A DNA stretch of 64,000 nucleotides from Capra hircus (GCF_001704415.2 NC_030836.1:23968001-24032000); one strand, 5' to 3'; positions 20,699 to 32,230 are shown, numbered from the stretch's first letter. Notes: generated from the sequence alone by a model not told the origin. Translations and numbers: made by a program.

Positions 20699-20700
<2 letters not shown>
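20201..20700. other. Unassigned non-coding DNA
   Basis: No gene or repeat recognised before the GT microsatellite. Confidence 0.4.

Positions 20701-20735
<35 letters not shown>
20701..20735. repeat. (GT)n microsatellite
   Basis: About 17 uninterrupted GT units, directly abutting the 3' end of the following antisense SINE. Confidence 0.97.
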
Positions 20736-20737
<2 letters not shown>

Positions 20738-20941
20738 GTTGATTTTGTCGTGTCCAGCTCTTTGTAACCCTATGGACTATAGCCCGCTAAGCTCCTCTGT
20801 CCATGGGATTCTCCAGACAAGAACACTGGAGTGGGCCACACGTCCTCTTCCAGGTATCTTCCCAACCCAGGGATCGGACCAGCATCTCTTACATCTCCTG
20901 CATTGGCAGGTGGGTTCTCTACCACTAACACCACCTGGGAA
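20736..20941 (-). mobile_element. Bov-tA SINE
   Basis: From TTTTGTCGTGTCCAGCTC to CACCACCTGGGAA, antisense and full length apart from its end, which merges with the (GT)n tract. Confidence 0.92.
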
Positions 20942-22330
20942 TTTGACCAACCCAGTATTTTGTGTGGTACTGGAGAACACTACTCTCTAGTAGAGCTGGA
21001 GAAAATAAAAGAAATATTGAAACAAACTATTTAAAAATAATTAAATTCTATGTCTGTAGCACTGAATCTGTTTACATAATGAATATCAGTGTGGGTCCAA
21101 TTTTCAGAAAAGACTTAAAAGAAGGTAGTGAAACATGAATCCAGTAAGAACAGGGGAAAATTTTTAATTTTCCTTAACAGAGGGTCCCTCTGCCTTGATA
21201 AGATTCACCTCCATGCATCTGACTCTAACTGCTTTAAATTAAGCAAAGATTCCAGCTTTTTAAGCTGATGTCATCATCCATAAAATAGGAACAAAACTAC
21301 AACCTTCTTCATGGGGTGGTGATGACTATCCAATCATATGATGTCTGAAATGAAAGTATTTTTATATCAGTTGGGGTACGTTCGGTTACAAGTAAGAGAA
21401 AACCAATTTTAATTTTGGCATACATACTACAAGGAATGTATTCTCTTTCCCAAAGAGAAATACATTACAACTATAGTAGATCAAGCAAGCTTCAGGCACA
21501 GCTTAATTGGGGCTCTAACTTCATTTTTCTCTGAATTTCTCTAATTTTTCCTTCTTTGTGTAATGGCTTTATCCTCAGGCTGGCTTCCAGATTTTTTCAG
21601 AGTATGGTTCTGAGACCATCTTCATCAGGCTCTCCTATTGAACCAGAATCTTGTGGTATATGGTAGGGAAAGATGTCCAGGAATCTTATGTTTGAACAAT
21701 ATTTCAGATAACTCAGACATGCTAAAAATTAGAAACCAATGGAGACCCCTGAAAGAGGAAGGCAGAAAGTACACAGTCCTATTCCAGATTTCCCAATCAC
21801 AGCTTACAGCGATTATAGGGATTTAGCTAACTACTTACTAAAGCGCAAATCCATTCATTCTTATTCCAAAGGCCCTCAGAGAGAAACTGAGGTTTGAGAC
21901 TCTCTTAACATGATGTTTCACTCAAGACTCTTTGGCCTGTGTCCTTCCCTGCAGACATTTGACATACACCACTGTCTTCACAGAGGAATCTACAGAGGAA
22001 GAGGCAGATGGAAAGTGAATCCACAGAGAATATCACTGGGATTTTTTATTGCAGCAATAAAAACAGATTCTGGCTGTATTAGAAAAAAGGGGAGTTCATT
22101 AGCTAGATATTATTAATAGGTAGAGATGATGAGAAGGTGTTTGATCAAATGGTCAAATGAAAATCACAGGTCTGTTCTTTTGCACAGGAGATAGAGAATG
22201 AAATCTGGCATTTGGGGATTCTGAATTAAAAGCTACTCTCTTCTATGAAGACTATATATGAAAGGGAAGTATCCAGAGAAGAAATAAGAAGTGAGGCCTT
22301 CTTACCTATAAGAAGGTAAGAAGGAAAAAA
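20942..22330. other. Unassigned non-coding DNA
   Basis: No supported gene in 1.4 kb. Small plus-strand open frames (21638-21826, 21910-22116) have no recognisable domain. A short hairpin lies at 22297-22324. Confidence 0.4.
22297..22324. repeat. 11-bp inverted repeat, 6-nt loop
   Basis: CCTTCTTACCT (22297-22307) and AGGTAAGAAGG (22314-22324) are exact reverse complements around ATAAGA. The hairpin sits immediately before an A-run and the L1 fragment. Confidence 0.85.
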
Positions 22331-22488
22331 AAAAATTACCTGATTAAAACATGGGCAAAGGAAATAGATATTTCTCCAAAGAAGACATATGAATGGCCAC
22401 CAGGTACATGAAAAAGTGCTCAGCATCACGAATCAACAGGAAGATGCAGATCAAAACCACAATGAGATATCCCCTTACACCCTACTTG

Positions 22489-22612
22489 CTGCTACTGCTA
22501 AGTCGCTTCAGTGGTGTCCGACTCTGTGTGACCCCAGGGATGGCAACCCACCAGGCTCCCCCGTCCCTGGGATTCTCCAGGCAAGAACACTGGAGTGGGT
22601 TGCCATTTCAGG
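22489..22612 (-). mobile_element. Bov-A2 SINE inside L1
   Basis: CTGCTACTGCTAAGTCGCTTC to GTTGCCATTTC. It separates two collinear parts of the L1, so it is younger than the L1. Confidence 0.92.
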
Positions 22613-23230
22613 ATAGCTATTTTTAAAAAAGGATAAATATTGGCAAGAATGTACAGAAATCAGAACACTTGTACACTGTAGATGGGAGTGTAAAATAATA
22701 TAGTTCCTATGGAAAACAGTATGGAGGTTCCTCAAAAAAATAAAAATAGAACTACCATGTTTAGCAATTTCACTTCTCCGTATTTACTCAAAAAATTGAA
22801 ATCAGGATCTTGAAGAGGAATCTACTTTCCCATGTTCAATGGAACATTATTTACGATAACCAAGATATGCAAACAACACAAACTGTCCAAAAACAGATGA
22901 ACTGATAAAGAAAAGGTGGCATATACACACAAAAGAATGTTACTCAGCTTAAAAAAGAAAGAAACCTTACCATTTGCAACAACGCGATAAAATTGGGACA
23001 AATGATAAGCTAAGTAAGCCAATCCCAGAAAGACAAATACCATAGGATTCCACTAATATAAAAAGTCAAACTTATAGTCAACCTTCTAAAAGCAGAGAGT
23101 GGAATGGTGGTTGCCAGGAACTTAAGATGGGGAGTTGGTGTTCAATGGATATAAAGTTTTTTTTTTAATGGATATAAAGTTTTAATTATGCAAGATGAAT
23201 AAGTTCTAGAGAACTTCTGGGCAACGTTTG

Positions 23231-23341
23231 CAACCCCAAGAATACTAGGCTGGGTAGCCATTCCCTTCTCTGAGGGATCTTCCCAATCCAGGTATCAAAT
23301 ATGGGTCTCCTGCATTGCAGGCTGAGCCACCAGGGATGTCC
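23231..23341 (-). mobile_element. Bov-tA SINE fragment inside L1 3' UTR
   Basis: CAACCCCAAGAATACTAGGC to GAGCCACCAGGGATGTCC. It contains the antisense tRNA-like head and part of the body. Confidence 0.85.
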
Positions 23342-23623
23342 ATAGCAACATTAAGAAAGCACATCTCACATTAGGCATTCTTACCACAAAAAAGGATGAG
23401 GGAACACAAGGAAACTTTTGAAAGTTAAGAATATGCTTATTACCTTGATTATGGGGATAGTATCATGGGTGTATGCTCATATCCAAAGTCATCAAACTGT
23501 ATACATTAAATGTGCCTTTTTTGTATATAAATTATATCTAGTCATTTTTTTAAGTTTTGTTACTTTTCCCATATAATTTTTTTTAAAGTTGATATGTTAC
23601 GTTTTCATTTTTATTCAGTTCAA

Positions 23624-23752
23624 GAATTTTTTTTTTTTTTTTTTTTTTTGCTGCATGCAATGTGTTGGAATCAGTTTCCCAACCAGGGATCGAACCTGTG
23701 GCCCCTGCAGTGTAAGCACAAAGACTTAATCACAGGACCTCCAAGGAAGTCC
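23624..23752 (-). mobile_element. Short tRNA-derived SINE (CHR-like)
   Basis: A T24 run (the A-tail of the minus-strand element) is followed by GCTGCATGCAATGTG, CAACCAGGGATCGAACCTG (B-box side) and CCAAGGAAGTCCC. It is a short tRNA-head SINE distinct from Bov-tA. Confidence 0.85.
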
Positions 23753-24905
23753 CAATAAAGTCATTTTTTTTAAAGGAATGCAACTAGATGCTGGGTAGCC
23801 AAATAATGACAAATGCCCACGGCAGAGATCTCTGCACTAAAGCATTTTCCAAGCAAAACTGAGCCTGCTTCTGGAAAACATCTCCCTGGGTGTTAAAAGT
23901 AGATGATATGGGTGGTCAGACAGCACCACCAACGAATACCAAGAAGGAGCCAAAAGAAGTTCCAAATTCATATTCTTCCCATTTATATGACATGCAGGGG
24001 CTCTACTGAGCAAGCAAAACCTCTACAGTTCAGGAAAGATCCAGTAGGTAGGGATGGGTGAACGTCCTTATAATATTTATGTCTGAGATTCACACTTATC
24101 TTCAGTGAGATCTAAAATAAGAACTTGAGAGTTTTCAGAGAATCCTAGAAACTCCAATCTGTAAAAAAATCATTAGAAATCAAATAGCACACTGGCTTGA
24201 AAACATTTTTGCTGCAGACACACTTCTACAGAGCCTGATATGGAAAGAAGATAAAAGCGGGGTCACTATGGCTGATTCTTATTGATGTTTGACAGAAAAC
24301 AACAAAATTCTGTAAAGCAAACTCATTAAAAAGTGGGGTACAATTCTAAGCCACCCGTTCAGCTTCCCCTACTTCATCCACACTCTCCCCACTCCCCAGA
24401 CAACTCTCTTGAGTCACTCGTGTGATGCTATGAGAGTCACCAATTATTGCCAGATAGCTGGCCTAATAAGCCTGTCCTCAAACTCAATGGTTTCTAACAA
24501 AGAGCATTTATTTTAAATCATGCAGTTCTACAGAAAGCATGGGGTGTGGCATGGATTAGGTGAAGGAAGGGTAGCTGGTTAGAGTTTAATGGGAGCAAAG
24601 AAGGCCCTGCTAGCTTAATATACATTGCAAATTGTTCCACCGATAATGCCCACCTTTGGGTCCTCTACCATCCCTCCTATTTCTATCACATTCTACAAAT
24701 TTATAGACTAACTGTTCAGTGCTTGACCCTACCTTGATAATTGAGAAGCAGAATTCAACCAGTGGTGGGAGCTTTTGGCACTAATTTACACTAAAGAATA
24801 AATGACTTCTTGGATCTGTTCTCTACATGACTGGTAGGACTTGCAACAGAGAGCACGGATGTCCAAGTAGATGAGAGCAGTAAGAAAGACACTGTCGCAT
24901 AGAGG
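23753..24905. other. Unassigned non-coding DNA
   Basis: No gene, young repeat or notable motif was recognised. Confidence 0.45.
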
Positions 24906-25102
24906 TTGTTGTTGTTATTTAGTCGCTCAGTCACATCTGACTCTTTGCAACTCCATGGACTGTAGCCCGCCAGATTCCCCTGTCCGTGGGATTTCCCAGG
25001 CAAGAATACTGGAGTGGGTTGCCATTTCCTTCTCCAAGGAATCTTCCCTGACCATCTCCTGCACTGCCAGGCATACTTTACCTCTGAGCCACCTGGGAAG
25101 CC
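24906..25102 (-). mobile_element. Bov-tA SINE
   Basis: From GTTGTTGTTGTTATTTAGTC to GAGCCACCTGGGAAGCCC, with a short internal deletion before CCATCTCCTGCACTGC. Confidence 0.93.
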
Positions 25103-25609
25103 CATTGTGTAGAAGGGCAGGACATAAACAGGGTGGCTGAAAGTCAAGTGAGCCTATTTTGCCAAATTCTGTATCTTATACTTTTTTTAAAAAAAGATAT
25201 TTCCCAGGACGTGTAATGCAGAGCTGTATATTCAAATCATGAAATAAACACTTCATTAACTTGTTCATTCATCAAATACCCATGCACCTCCTCTTTCCCA
25301 GGCAGCAGGAACTTGTCAGCTGATTGACCTGTCTAGCAAAACAGTGATTCCAAGAGATTATCACCATTTTTCTTCAACCACTACTTTCAAAGGACATTGA
25401 AAACACAGATCTGACAGGATAGTTAAAGGGCCAGGCTCTGTGAACTAGAGGGTTTAGTGCAAATATCAGAGATTTCCATTATCATTAGTATCACTGTAGA
25501 TAGAGGAAGAAGGGGCTTAAAACATGATCCCTGCTTCAGGTTCCAGGAAGATAGAGACTTGGAGGATGATCAAAGCTATTTTTTGATCATGTGATCATTT
25601 ACTGTATCT
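25103..25609. other. Unassigned non-coding DNA
   Basis: No feature recognised. Confidence 0.4.
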
Positions 25610-25850
25610 CCAGGTACTATGGTAGGTGCTGAGGATACAACAGTGAATGAGACGGGTGCATTCTGTGTCCTTGTGGAAATAAACTCTAGTGGACTGAGGG
25701 TCAAGGGCCATGTGGTGATTGTAATTTCTTTGATTCAATATTTACTGAGTGTTTTTTCTGTACCAGCCCTGTGCTAGACATATAAAGATGAAAAAACAAA
25801 GCAAACCAATGACAACCATCCATCCTCGCTTGCCAGGTACTCACAGACAC
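25610..25850. repeat. L2-like fragments
   Basis: CTATGGTAGGTGCTGAGGATAC followed by ACAGTGAATGAGAC, and then TACTGAGTGTTTTTTCTGTACC with CCCTGTGCTAGACAT, both resemble the L2 3'-end region. Diverged. Confidence 0.5.
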
Positions 25851-26338
25851 AAAGACAGCAGCTAGGCTGACATGTGAAAATCGCTACTGTCCAAGATGTA
25901 CTTTAGAGCTCCAGGGTACAGACGAAGTTGCTATTACTTCTAAATGGGGAGAAGGAGTCAGAGAAAACCACAAGGAAGTTTTGACATGGACTGAACTTGG
26001 AAGGACAGAGTAGAGCTCACCAGATGGATCTGTGAGGTTGGGTTAAGATTTCATCCTTAGGGTTAACAATGGGCCATTCAAAATGTTACCGCTTCTGAAA
26101 ACACACCAAGAGAAACAGAAACAACTGCAGCAAAGTAGATTTAGGCTTCGTTTGATTCATTTACAAGCACAGTTGCTTAAAAATTAGCTTTCCCTCTGAT
26201 TTTGTTAATATGTCCCCAGAGAGACCACTCCAGTACCAGTCCAGATATTGGGTGGATGTTGACAAGACTGGCTGATGTACTGACTCTTCTACTTATTTCT
26301 TTAAACTTTATCTCTCCTACATGTTGTTTACCAATTTG
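25851..26338. other. Unassigned non-coding DNA
   Basis: No feature recognised. Confidence 0.4.
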
Positions 26339-26415
26339 AAAAAAGTGAGAGAGAAGATGGAGAGAGAGTGAGAGGGAGGGAGGAGAGAGAAAGAAGAGAG
26401 GGGAGGGAGTAAAGG
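26339..26415. repeat. Purine (GA)-rich low-complexity tract
   Basis: About 75 bp of almost pure A/G with GAGA and GGGA units. The overlapping minus-strand open frames rich in Ser/Leu/Pro are artefacts of this tract. Confidence 0.9.
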
Positions 26416-26791
26416 ATAGAGGTTGATTCTGGGGGCTCATTCATTTGGAGATTAGAATCTAGCGCAAAAGAGACACTAGTTTTAGAAAGGAACAGCACGG
26501 ACTGGCACCAAATGAGGTGTGAAAAAAAGCATGTGGAAAAGGTGAAAAAAATAACAATCAAGTAAGGGACTGAAAAGCTCTGAGAGGAGTAAGTCAGAGA
26601 AGAAAGGTGACAAGCAGCACCTGGTACAGATGACCTAATTCCCCAAACAGCAGGCTAGGCTGTTGTTCTACTTACTAGGAAAAAAGTTAAAAACAGAAAA
26701 AAAAAAATGTAAAATGTTACTTCTGTGCACATAATCACCTACAGATAAAAACTGCTTCAGCAGAGTGAAAGCAATTAAAAATTGGCAGTTT
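26416..26791. other. Unassigned non-coding DNA
   Basis: No gene or repeat recognised. Confidence 0.4.
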
Positions 26792-26927
26792 ATAGGGTGG
26801 GAGTTGGGAGGGAGGTTTAAGAGGGAGAGGATGAGTGTGTACTTACAGCTGATTCACGTTGTTGTATGGCAGAAACCAGCACAACACTGTAAAGCAATTA
26901 TCCCCCAATTAAAAAAAAAAAAAACAC
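26792..26927 (+). mobile_element. Very short L1 3'-end insertion
   Basis: Only the last ~120 bp of L1 plus a 14-A tail: GCTGATTCACGTTGTTGTATGG, CACAACACTGTAAAGCAAT. TGGCAGTTT flanks it at 26783-26791 and 26928-26936. Confidence 0.9.
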
Positions 26928-26936
26928 TGGCAGTTT

Positions 26937-27349
26937 GCAGAGAAAGAAAATTAAAATTTCACATTTTGTGTGACGTAAGCAGTCCTGCAAACAGGCTCCT
27001 CTAAGCCAGCTGAGATTGTGCTCTGGGGGTCGTTGCCTTTAAAGGTCTACCAGGCTCATCTCCTGACCTTCTCTGGAGCCTTAGGCCCAGAGCAATTTCC
27101 TACTTTGCTCTGATTCCTACTTTTCATTCTCTCTGGTTCCATTCAAAAATCTCTTTCAGCCTTTTTTTTTTTTTTGCAAGAAAACAGTGGAAATAAGCTC
27201 CTGGGGAAGATGAAGCTATTCTGTTTTTGATTGCTATGGCTGAGTCCTAGAAAGTTCCATTCCTTGAAATGTCTGGCTTATAGGCAGCTGCACATGACCT
27301 GATTTTCAAATAGAGTCCCAGACCATCCCTTCCCCAGGGGATTTGCCCT
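26937..27349. other. Unassigned non-coding DNA
   Basis: Contains a T-run near 27162-27175 and nothing else recognised. Confidence 0.4.
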
Positions 27350-27840
27350 TTAAGCTGCACAGCCGACAGGCATCAAATGATACCCATCCTGACGCTGGGA
27401 GCCCAGAGAGAATTTTTCCGTTTCGCAGCTGAACCAAACTTCACAAATGCACCAGGGGAAGAACTGGTAAAAGGTTGAGCTGGAATGACTGTCTTCAATT
27501 GGAATACTAATGATGACCTTTAATGAAGCCTGACAGTACAATCTGTTTCTCATTGTTGTTTAAGTGCCGGCTCCCAAGCACACCCTGGTTTTCAAGGAAG
27601 GGACAGACTGGGATAAATGGGCCCTGCTGGTGTGCAGGCCTGAATACAGCTGATCTTTCAGCTGGGATTAAATTAATTAAAGTGGTTCTCTTGGCCACAG
27701 AATTCGTCTTTTTATCTGTCATTATTGTATTGTTGATTAATCTCCAGTGGAGGCTAATTGGAATCTGAGCTTTCGGAGGCGAGGGATCTTGAAGTGATTG
27801 GGATGAAATTGTCCTCATTTAGAATGGCGAGAACAGGAAG
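27350..27840. promoter_or_regulatory. Possible conserved non-coding element
   Basis: Repeat-free and of balanced composition, with a cluster of homeodomain-type motifs: TTAATTAA (27673-27680), GATTAATC (27735-27742), CTAATTGG (27754-27761), plus TTGGCCA near 27691. Open frames on both strands here have no recognisable domain. Function is inference. Confidence 0.35.
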
Positions 27841-28533
27841 GGTTGTCTTAGTTCCAGACGTGAAATAAGTTTGTTAATTTAAGATCTCCATCAGAAGACT
27901 ACAACAGCCCAAGGCAAGAACAGTAAGGCAAAATGAACCTATATGGAGAAAGCTTTAGCTGTGTGGGCTTTGCCCCAGATTAATAATCAATAGAATAGTC
28001 GCTAAGAAACCTACTATAAGCATGGCTTTGTGCCAGGAAATTAGAGGGACCCATTCATATGCCATGGCTCCTTAAATTGGGTGCACTTTAGTTAATGATC
28101 TGCCTGAGTCCCGTGCCCTAGAGGAATCTGGAAAAAACTTGAAAACTCATCTAGTTCAAACTCTCATTTTACACATAAGATGGAAACTATAGTCAGCAGT
28201 GATGATGCTCATCAAAGCTAGGGTATTTCTTGAAGTGGGAAAAAGGTGCCAGGTCATGACTGGAAAATCAAGATGTCAGCTGGGTTCAAAGAGAACACCA
28301 TTTCCCCTTCTTCTCTGAAGGCTGGGATGAAACTGGAAGGATGACCCAAAGAGAGATATTGGAACTGGGAATCCATGAGAAAACAAGACAAGCTGAGACA
28401 ACTTGCAAGGGAAAAAAAGAACCAAAGTTCTGTTTCTATTAGTAAAGGCTTTTTAAGTTGCAAGTGGCAGATATTTGATTATCCTTGGCCTCCATGGCCA
28501 CTCCAGGGAGGTATATTCTAGTGGAATTCCTAT
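27841..28533. other. Unassigned non-coding DNA
   Basis: No feature recognised. Confidence 0.4.
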
Positions 28534-28545
28534 TCTGAAGGCTCT

Positions 28546-28683
28546 GCTGCTGCTGCTGCTGCTGCTAAGTCACTTCAGTCGTGTCCGACTCTGTGTGACC
28601 CCGTAGACGGCAGCCCACCAGGCTCCCCTGTCCCTGGGATTCTCCAGGCAAGAACACTGGAGTGGGTTGCCATTGCCTTCTCC
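28546..28683 (-). mobile_element. Bov-A2 SINE with (CTG)n and 12-bp duplication
   Basis: Seven CTG triplets then AAGTCACTTCAGTCGTG through GTTGCCATTGCCTTCTCC. TCTGAAGGCTCT is exactly repeated at 28534-28545 and 28684-28695. Confidence 0.96.
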
Positions 28684-28764
28684 TCTGAAGGCTCTACTGT
28701 TAAGCCATCCTCTCCTATAAGTTTGAATTCTGGCATCTAGGTATTGACCAAAAAAGCTGGTTGA

Positions 28765-28862
28765 CAAGGGGATACACACATAAAAATTATGACTGATTCA
28801 CATTGTTGTGTGGCCGAAACCAACACAACACTGTAAAGCAATTTTCCTCCAACTAAAAAAAC
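28765..28862 (+). mobile_element. Very short L1 3'-end insertion
   Basis: ATGACTGATTCACATTGTTG and CACAACACTGTAAAGCAAT followed by an A-rich tail. AAAAAGCTGGTTGA (28751-28764) and AAAAAGCTGATTGA (28863-28876) are the flanking duplication, with one mismatch. Confidence 0.9.
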
Positions 28863-28876
28863 AAAAAGCTGATTGA

Positions 28877-29327
28877 TTTCAAGACATTATTCTGCAAGCT
28901 TCTGACCTCTCTGGCAATAACAACACGTAAAATTGCAGTTGGCTGCTCCCGTTAGTATTCCGTGACCCTGAACTCGAGTCCAAAGTCTGAGATCTTATCT
29001 GTGATCCTTACGTGTAGACATCACCATTGCGGTTTCTGTCTCTTAGCAACAGTCTTCCCAATTTAACGAATTCTCACTCTGATAGTAGATGACACTTCAG
29101 CCTCTGCTAAGCAAAATAAAAGCCTGAGGTATGAAACAGTTGATGTTTTCTTACCTCCAGGCTGCGTCTCACTCAATGGCCGTCTCCGACAGAGCCAGAT
29201 GGAGAGTGCACGACAGGAAGGAAGAACAGAGCAGGTCTGGCTTCCCCGTTCTATGGTTCTACCCGCATCCCAATATTTCCTATTTCCTATTCTGTATTCC
29301 ATCTCCTTCCTCTTTTTCTTTGTTGTC
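28877..29327. other. Unassigned non-coding DNA
   Basis: No gene or repeat recognised. Confidence 0.4.
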
Positions 29328-29570
29328 ACTCTTATTTTTGGTTGCACTGGGTCTTCGTTGTTGAGTGTGGGCTTTCTCTAGTTGTAGGGAACAGGGTCTA
29401 CTCCGGGTGCGGTGCACGGGCTTCTCACTGCTGCCGCTTCTCCCGTTGCAGAGCACAGTCTCTAAGTGCCTGGGTTTTGTAGCTGTGGATTCCTCCCGAA
29501 CCAGGGATCGAACCCATATCCCTCGCATTGGCAGGTGGACTCCTAACCACTGGGCCACCAGGAAAGCCTT
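29328..29570 (-). mobile_element. CHR-type tRNA SINE
   Basis: Antisense of the long CHR consensus: GTGGGCTTTCTCTAGTTG, GGTGCACGGGCTTCTCACTG, CCAGGGATCGAACCCATATCC and CCACCAGGAAAGCC. Confidence 0.88.
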
Positions 29571-30817
29571 GTCCCCTTCCTTTGTTTGTACGGCCTAAAG
29601 AATTGATAAAGGATTCATGTTTTCCAGCTCAGGCAGATACAACCATCTTGAATGGCTGGCCACAGCAAAAAGGGTATCTCAATAATGTGCCTGTTTTGCT
29701 CTTGGTGTGTGTCAGAAACTCACAAAGGCTCAGTCTGGAAGCAGCCACCTCCACCATACGAATGTGGGGAAAAGGGTGTCCCTTCTTCGCTGGAACTCAC
29801 CTGGTAGAGGGTGGGGAGAATCCCAAGAGCTGCACCCTCCTGGGGCCACTTCCGTTGCTGCTGCTGCCACACAGGTGGGGAGAGAGGTCTGCTGTTTCCT
29901 TACTGGCTCTCGCCTGGAGGAAGCCAGGGAACATTAAAAGACCTCTGTCCCACAGGATTCTCTCCTACAGGTCCTTGAAAGCATGAACTTTCCTCAGAGC
30001 CTTTTACATCTGTATCTACTTGTAGGTTTCAGGGTGCCCCTGAGTCTGAGACAGGCTGTCCAGGAGGGACAAAGGCAGCAACCTAGGAGATCCACAGCCG
30101 GCCTGTCCCTCAAGGACTGGCTTCCCTACCCAGTCCTCCTGCTCTGATCCCCCTTGCAGAGTCCTCTGACAGTTGCTTTACACGTTCTACCCACAATTTT
30201 TTGTTGTAGTCAGAGAAAGCAATGGGGTGTATTATGCTCATTCCATTCTGACCAAAACCAGAAATCTTCTGTGTTTTTTCATCATGTCCCCATTAGTCTT
30301 TGAACACATCTTTGCTTTTGTATTCAATAAGGTGTTCCAGGGTCATCTTATATTTTTCTTGTCCAGCTCTTGAATCAGTCATTTCTCAAGCGTCCTGATT
30401 CTGTTTGATAGAGAATGGTATTTAGGAGCCAAGATCTGGGCGCTAGATCGCTATTTGCTGTTGCTACTACTTTTGGGTTTTGCTTCTTCCAGACCCTTTC
30501 ATGGCTCTTGGGTCCTCTCAGTGATCAGACCTTAAAAGAAGCAGCCATGGTACCACAGATATTAGTGCTACCTGGCTATTTATATATAAATTTAAAATAA
30601 TTAAAATTTAATGCCTCAGTTGCAAGAGCTACATTTCAAGTGCTCGACAGTCACATGTGGCTGGTGACAACATTGTAGATATGGAACATTTTGATCATTG
30701 CAGTGCTAGGTAATTTCTGCCCCAAATTTTCTGCATTATTTATTTCAGTTTGCTTATGAAAATTAAGCATAAAACTCAAGTCAAACTTTTCATAACATCG
30801 ATAAATTAAATATACAA
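29571..30817. other. Unassigned non-coding DNA
   Basis: No supported gene. The plus-strand frame at 29528-29986 begins inside the SINE and runs on by chance. Confidence 0.45.
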
Positions 30818-31067
30818 AAAACTATAGTTATCAAAGGAGAAAGAAGGGAGAGATAAATTAGGGGAAAGGGGGAGGGATTAACCAATACAAACTATTGTAC
30901 ATAAAATAGATAACAAGCAAGGATTTACTATAAAACACAGGGAACTGTAACATCTTAGTTTATAATGGGAAATAATCTTTAAAAATACATACATATAACT
31001 CAATCACTTTGCTGTACACCTGAAACTAACATGATCTTGTAACTCAACTATACTTCAATTAAAAAAC
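30818..31067 (+). mobile_element. L1 3' end with 11-bp duplication
   Basis: 3'-UTR segments AAACACAGGGAACTGTAAC and CACTTTGCTGTACACCTGAA, ending CAATTAAAAAAC. TAAATATACAA flanks it exactly at 30807-30817 and 31068-31078. Confidence 0.93.
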
Positions 31068-31078
31068 TAAATATACAA

Positions 31079-31578
31079 CGCCACCTGTAGCAAGCATACA
31101 AACAACCCAGAATGGGCTTTAGAGCAAAAGAATGAGCGATGCCTTCAAAGTTGCCTTCCAGGCTAGCAGTTTATCTACTTAAAGTCAGTTTTAGCTTTCA
31201 AAGAACACCAGAGATTCTAACAGAAACTTCTCAAGGATTCCGTCCAAACTGTATTACCAACTAAAATGAGAAATTTTAATTTTCCTTCTCCATCTGTACT
31301 TTTTCCACTCAACCAGTGAGGGAGCGAAGGATACTAACTGAACACACTGTTGATTACAGAAGATGTATTCTATTAAGAGCAGTTTGATGCATAATGCCCT
31401 TCCTCACCAGGGGACTGTAGGATGGACTTGGTCTTGATGAGCTGCTGAAGAAGCTAACATGGTTCTCACTATTTTAGCACTCGTACCAAAGTGTCATAAG
31501 TCTAGGCCTGCTGACAATGATTGGTCAGGGAAAAAACAGGGGGAAAAAAATGACATGAAAATTGTGTCAGAGATGAAA
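31079..31578. other. Unassigned non-coding DNA
   Basis: No feature recognised. Confidence 0.4.
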
Positions 31579-31589
31579 GAGGTATATGT

Positions 31590-31805
31590 CTGTCTGTTCA
31601 GTAGCATCAGTCGTGTCCAATTCTAGGGCCTGTAGCCTGCCTGCCTTTTCTATCCATGGGATTCTCCAGGCAAGAATACTAGAATTGGTCACCGTGCCCT
31701 CCTCCAGGGGATCTGCCAAACCCAGAGATAGAACCCAGGTCTCTTGCGTCTTTTGCATTGCAGGTGGATTCTTTACCGCTGAGCCACTGGGGAAGCCCCC
31801 AAAAG
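31590..31805 (-). mobile_element. Bov-tA SINE with 11-bp duplication
   Basis: From CTGTTCAGTAGCATCAGTCG to GAGCCACTGGGGAAGCCC. GAGGTATATGT occurs at 31579-31589 and 31806-31816. Confidence 0.95.
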
Positions 31806-31816
31806 GAGGTATATGT

Positions 31817-32089
31817 GCAATATATGTATATCAATAATATCACATATGTTATTGTATATGTAATATATACTATTATAACAACACAATGAAAGGAGATAAT
31901 GCACATACAGAGTTTAGCATAAGACTCAGCACAAATAGCAAGCACCTGTTACACTTTAGCTATTCTTTTGATTCCCTTTTTTAAAAAAATGAAAGTTTAG
32001 TTTCTGAGTGCAAGTATACTTCTCTTCCTCCTTCTCCTTCTATGATGACCAAGAGAAATTCCATAACTACTTGGCAACCATTTTGGCAA
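31817..32089. other. AT-rich unassigned DNA
   Basis: TATATG-rich sequence near 31820-31880. Nothing else recognised. Confidence 0.4.
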
Positions 32090-32230
32090 ATGTTTTGATT
32101 GTATTATCTCATTTAACCCTGAAAACAACCCAGTGGGATAGGTAACATTATTACACTCAGCTCCAGGAAGATGAAATAACTTGCTCAAGATCACACAGCT
32201 TGAAAATCATAGAGGAAAAATTTTGTGCAT
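32090..32230 (-). repeat. MIR fragment, antisense
   Basis: ATTATCTCATTTAACCCTG, CCCAGTGGGATAGGTAAC and TCAAGATCACACAGCTTG match reverse-complement MIR. Confidence 0.75.

Larger units (their letters stand above)
22331..23560 (+). mobile_element. Old L1 (ORF2 end and 3' UTR), split by SINEs
   Basis: ATGGGCAAAGGAAATAGATA, AAGAAGACATATGAATGGCC and AAACCACAATGAGATATCC mark the end of L1 ORF2. After the Bov-A2 it resumes with AGGATAGCTATTTTTAA and continues to the 3' UTR (AATGGTGGTTGCCAGG, ATCAAACTGTATACATTAAA). Coding is destroyed. It is interrupted at about 22489-22612 and 23231-23341. Confidence 0.85.

Noticed and set aside
26177..26561. Ser/Leu-rich minus-strand frames
   Set aside because: Produced by the GA-rich low-complexity tract at 26339-26415.
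29528..29986. 152-codon plus-strand open frame
   Set aside because: Its start lies inside an antisense CHR SINE and the rest has no domain.
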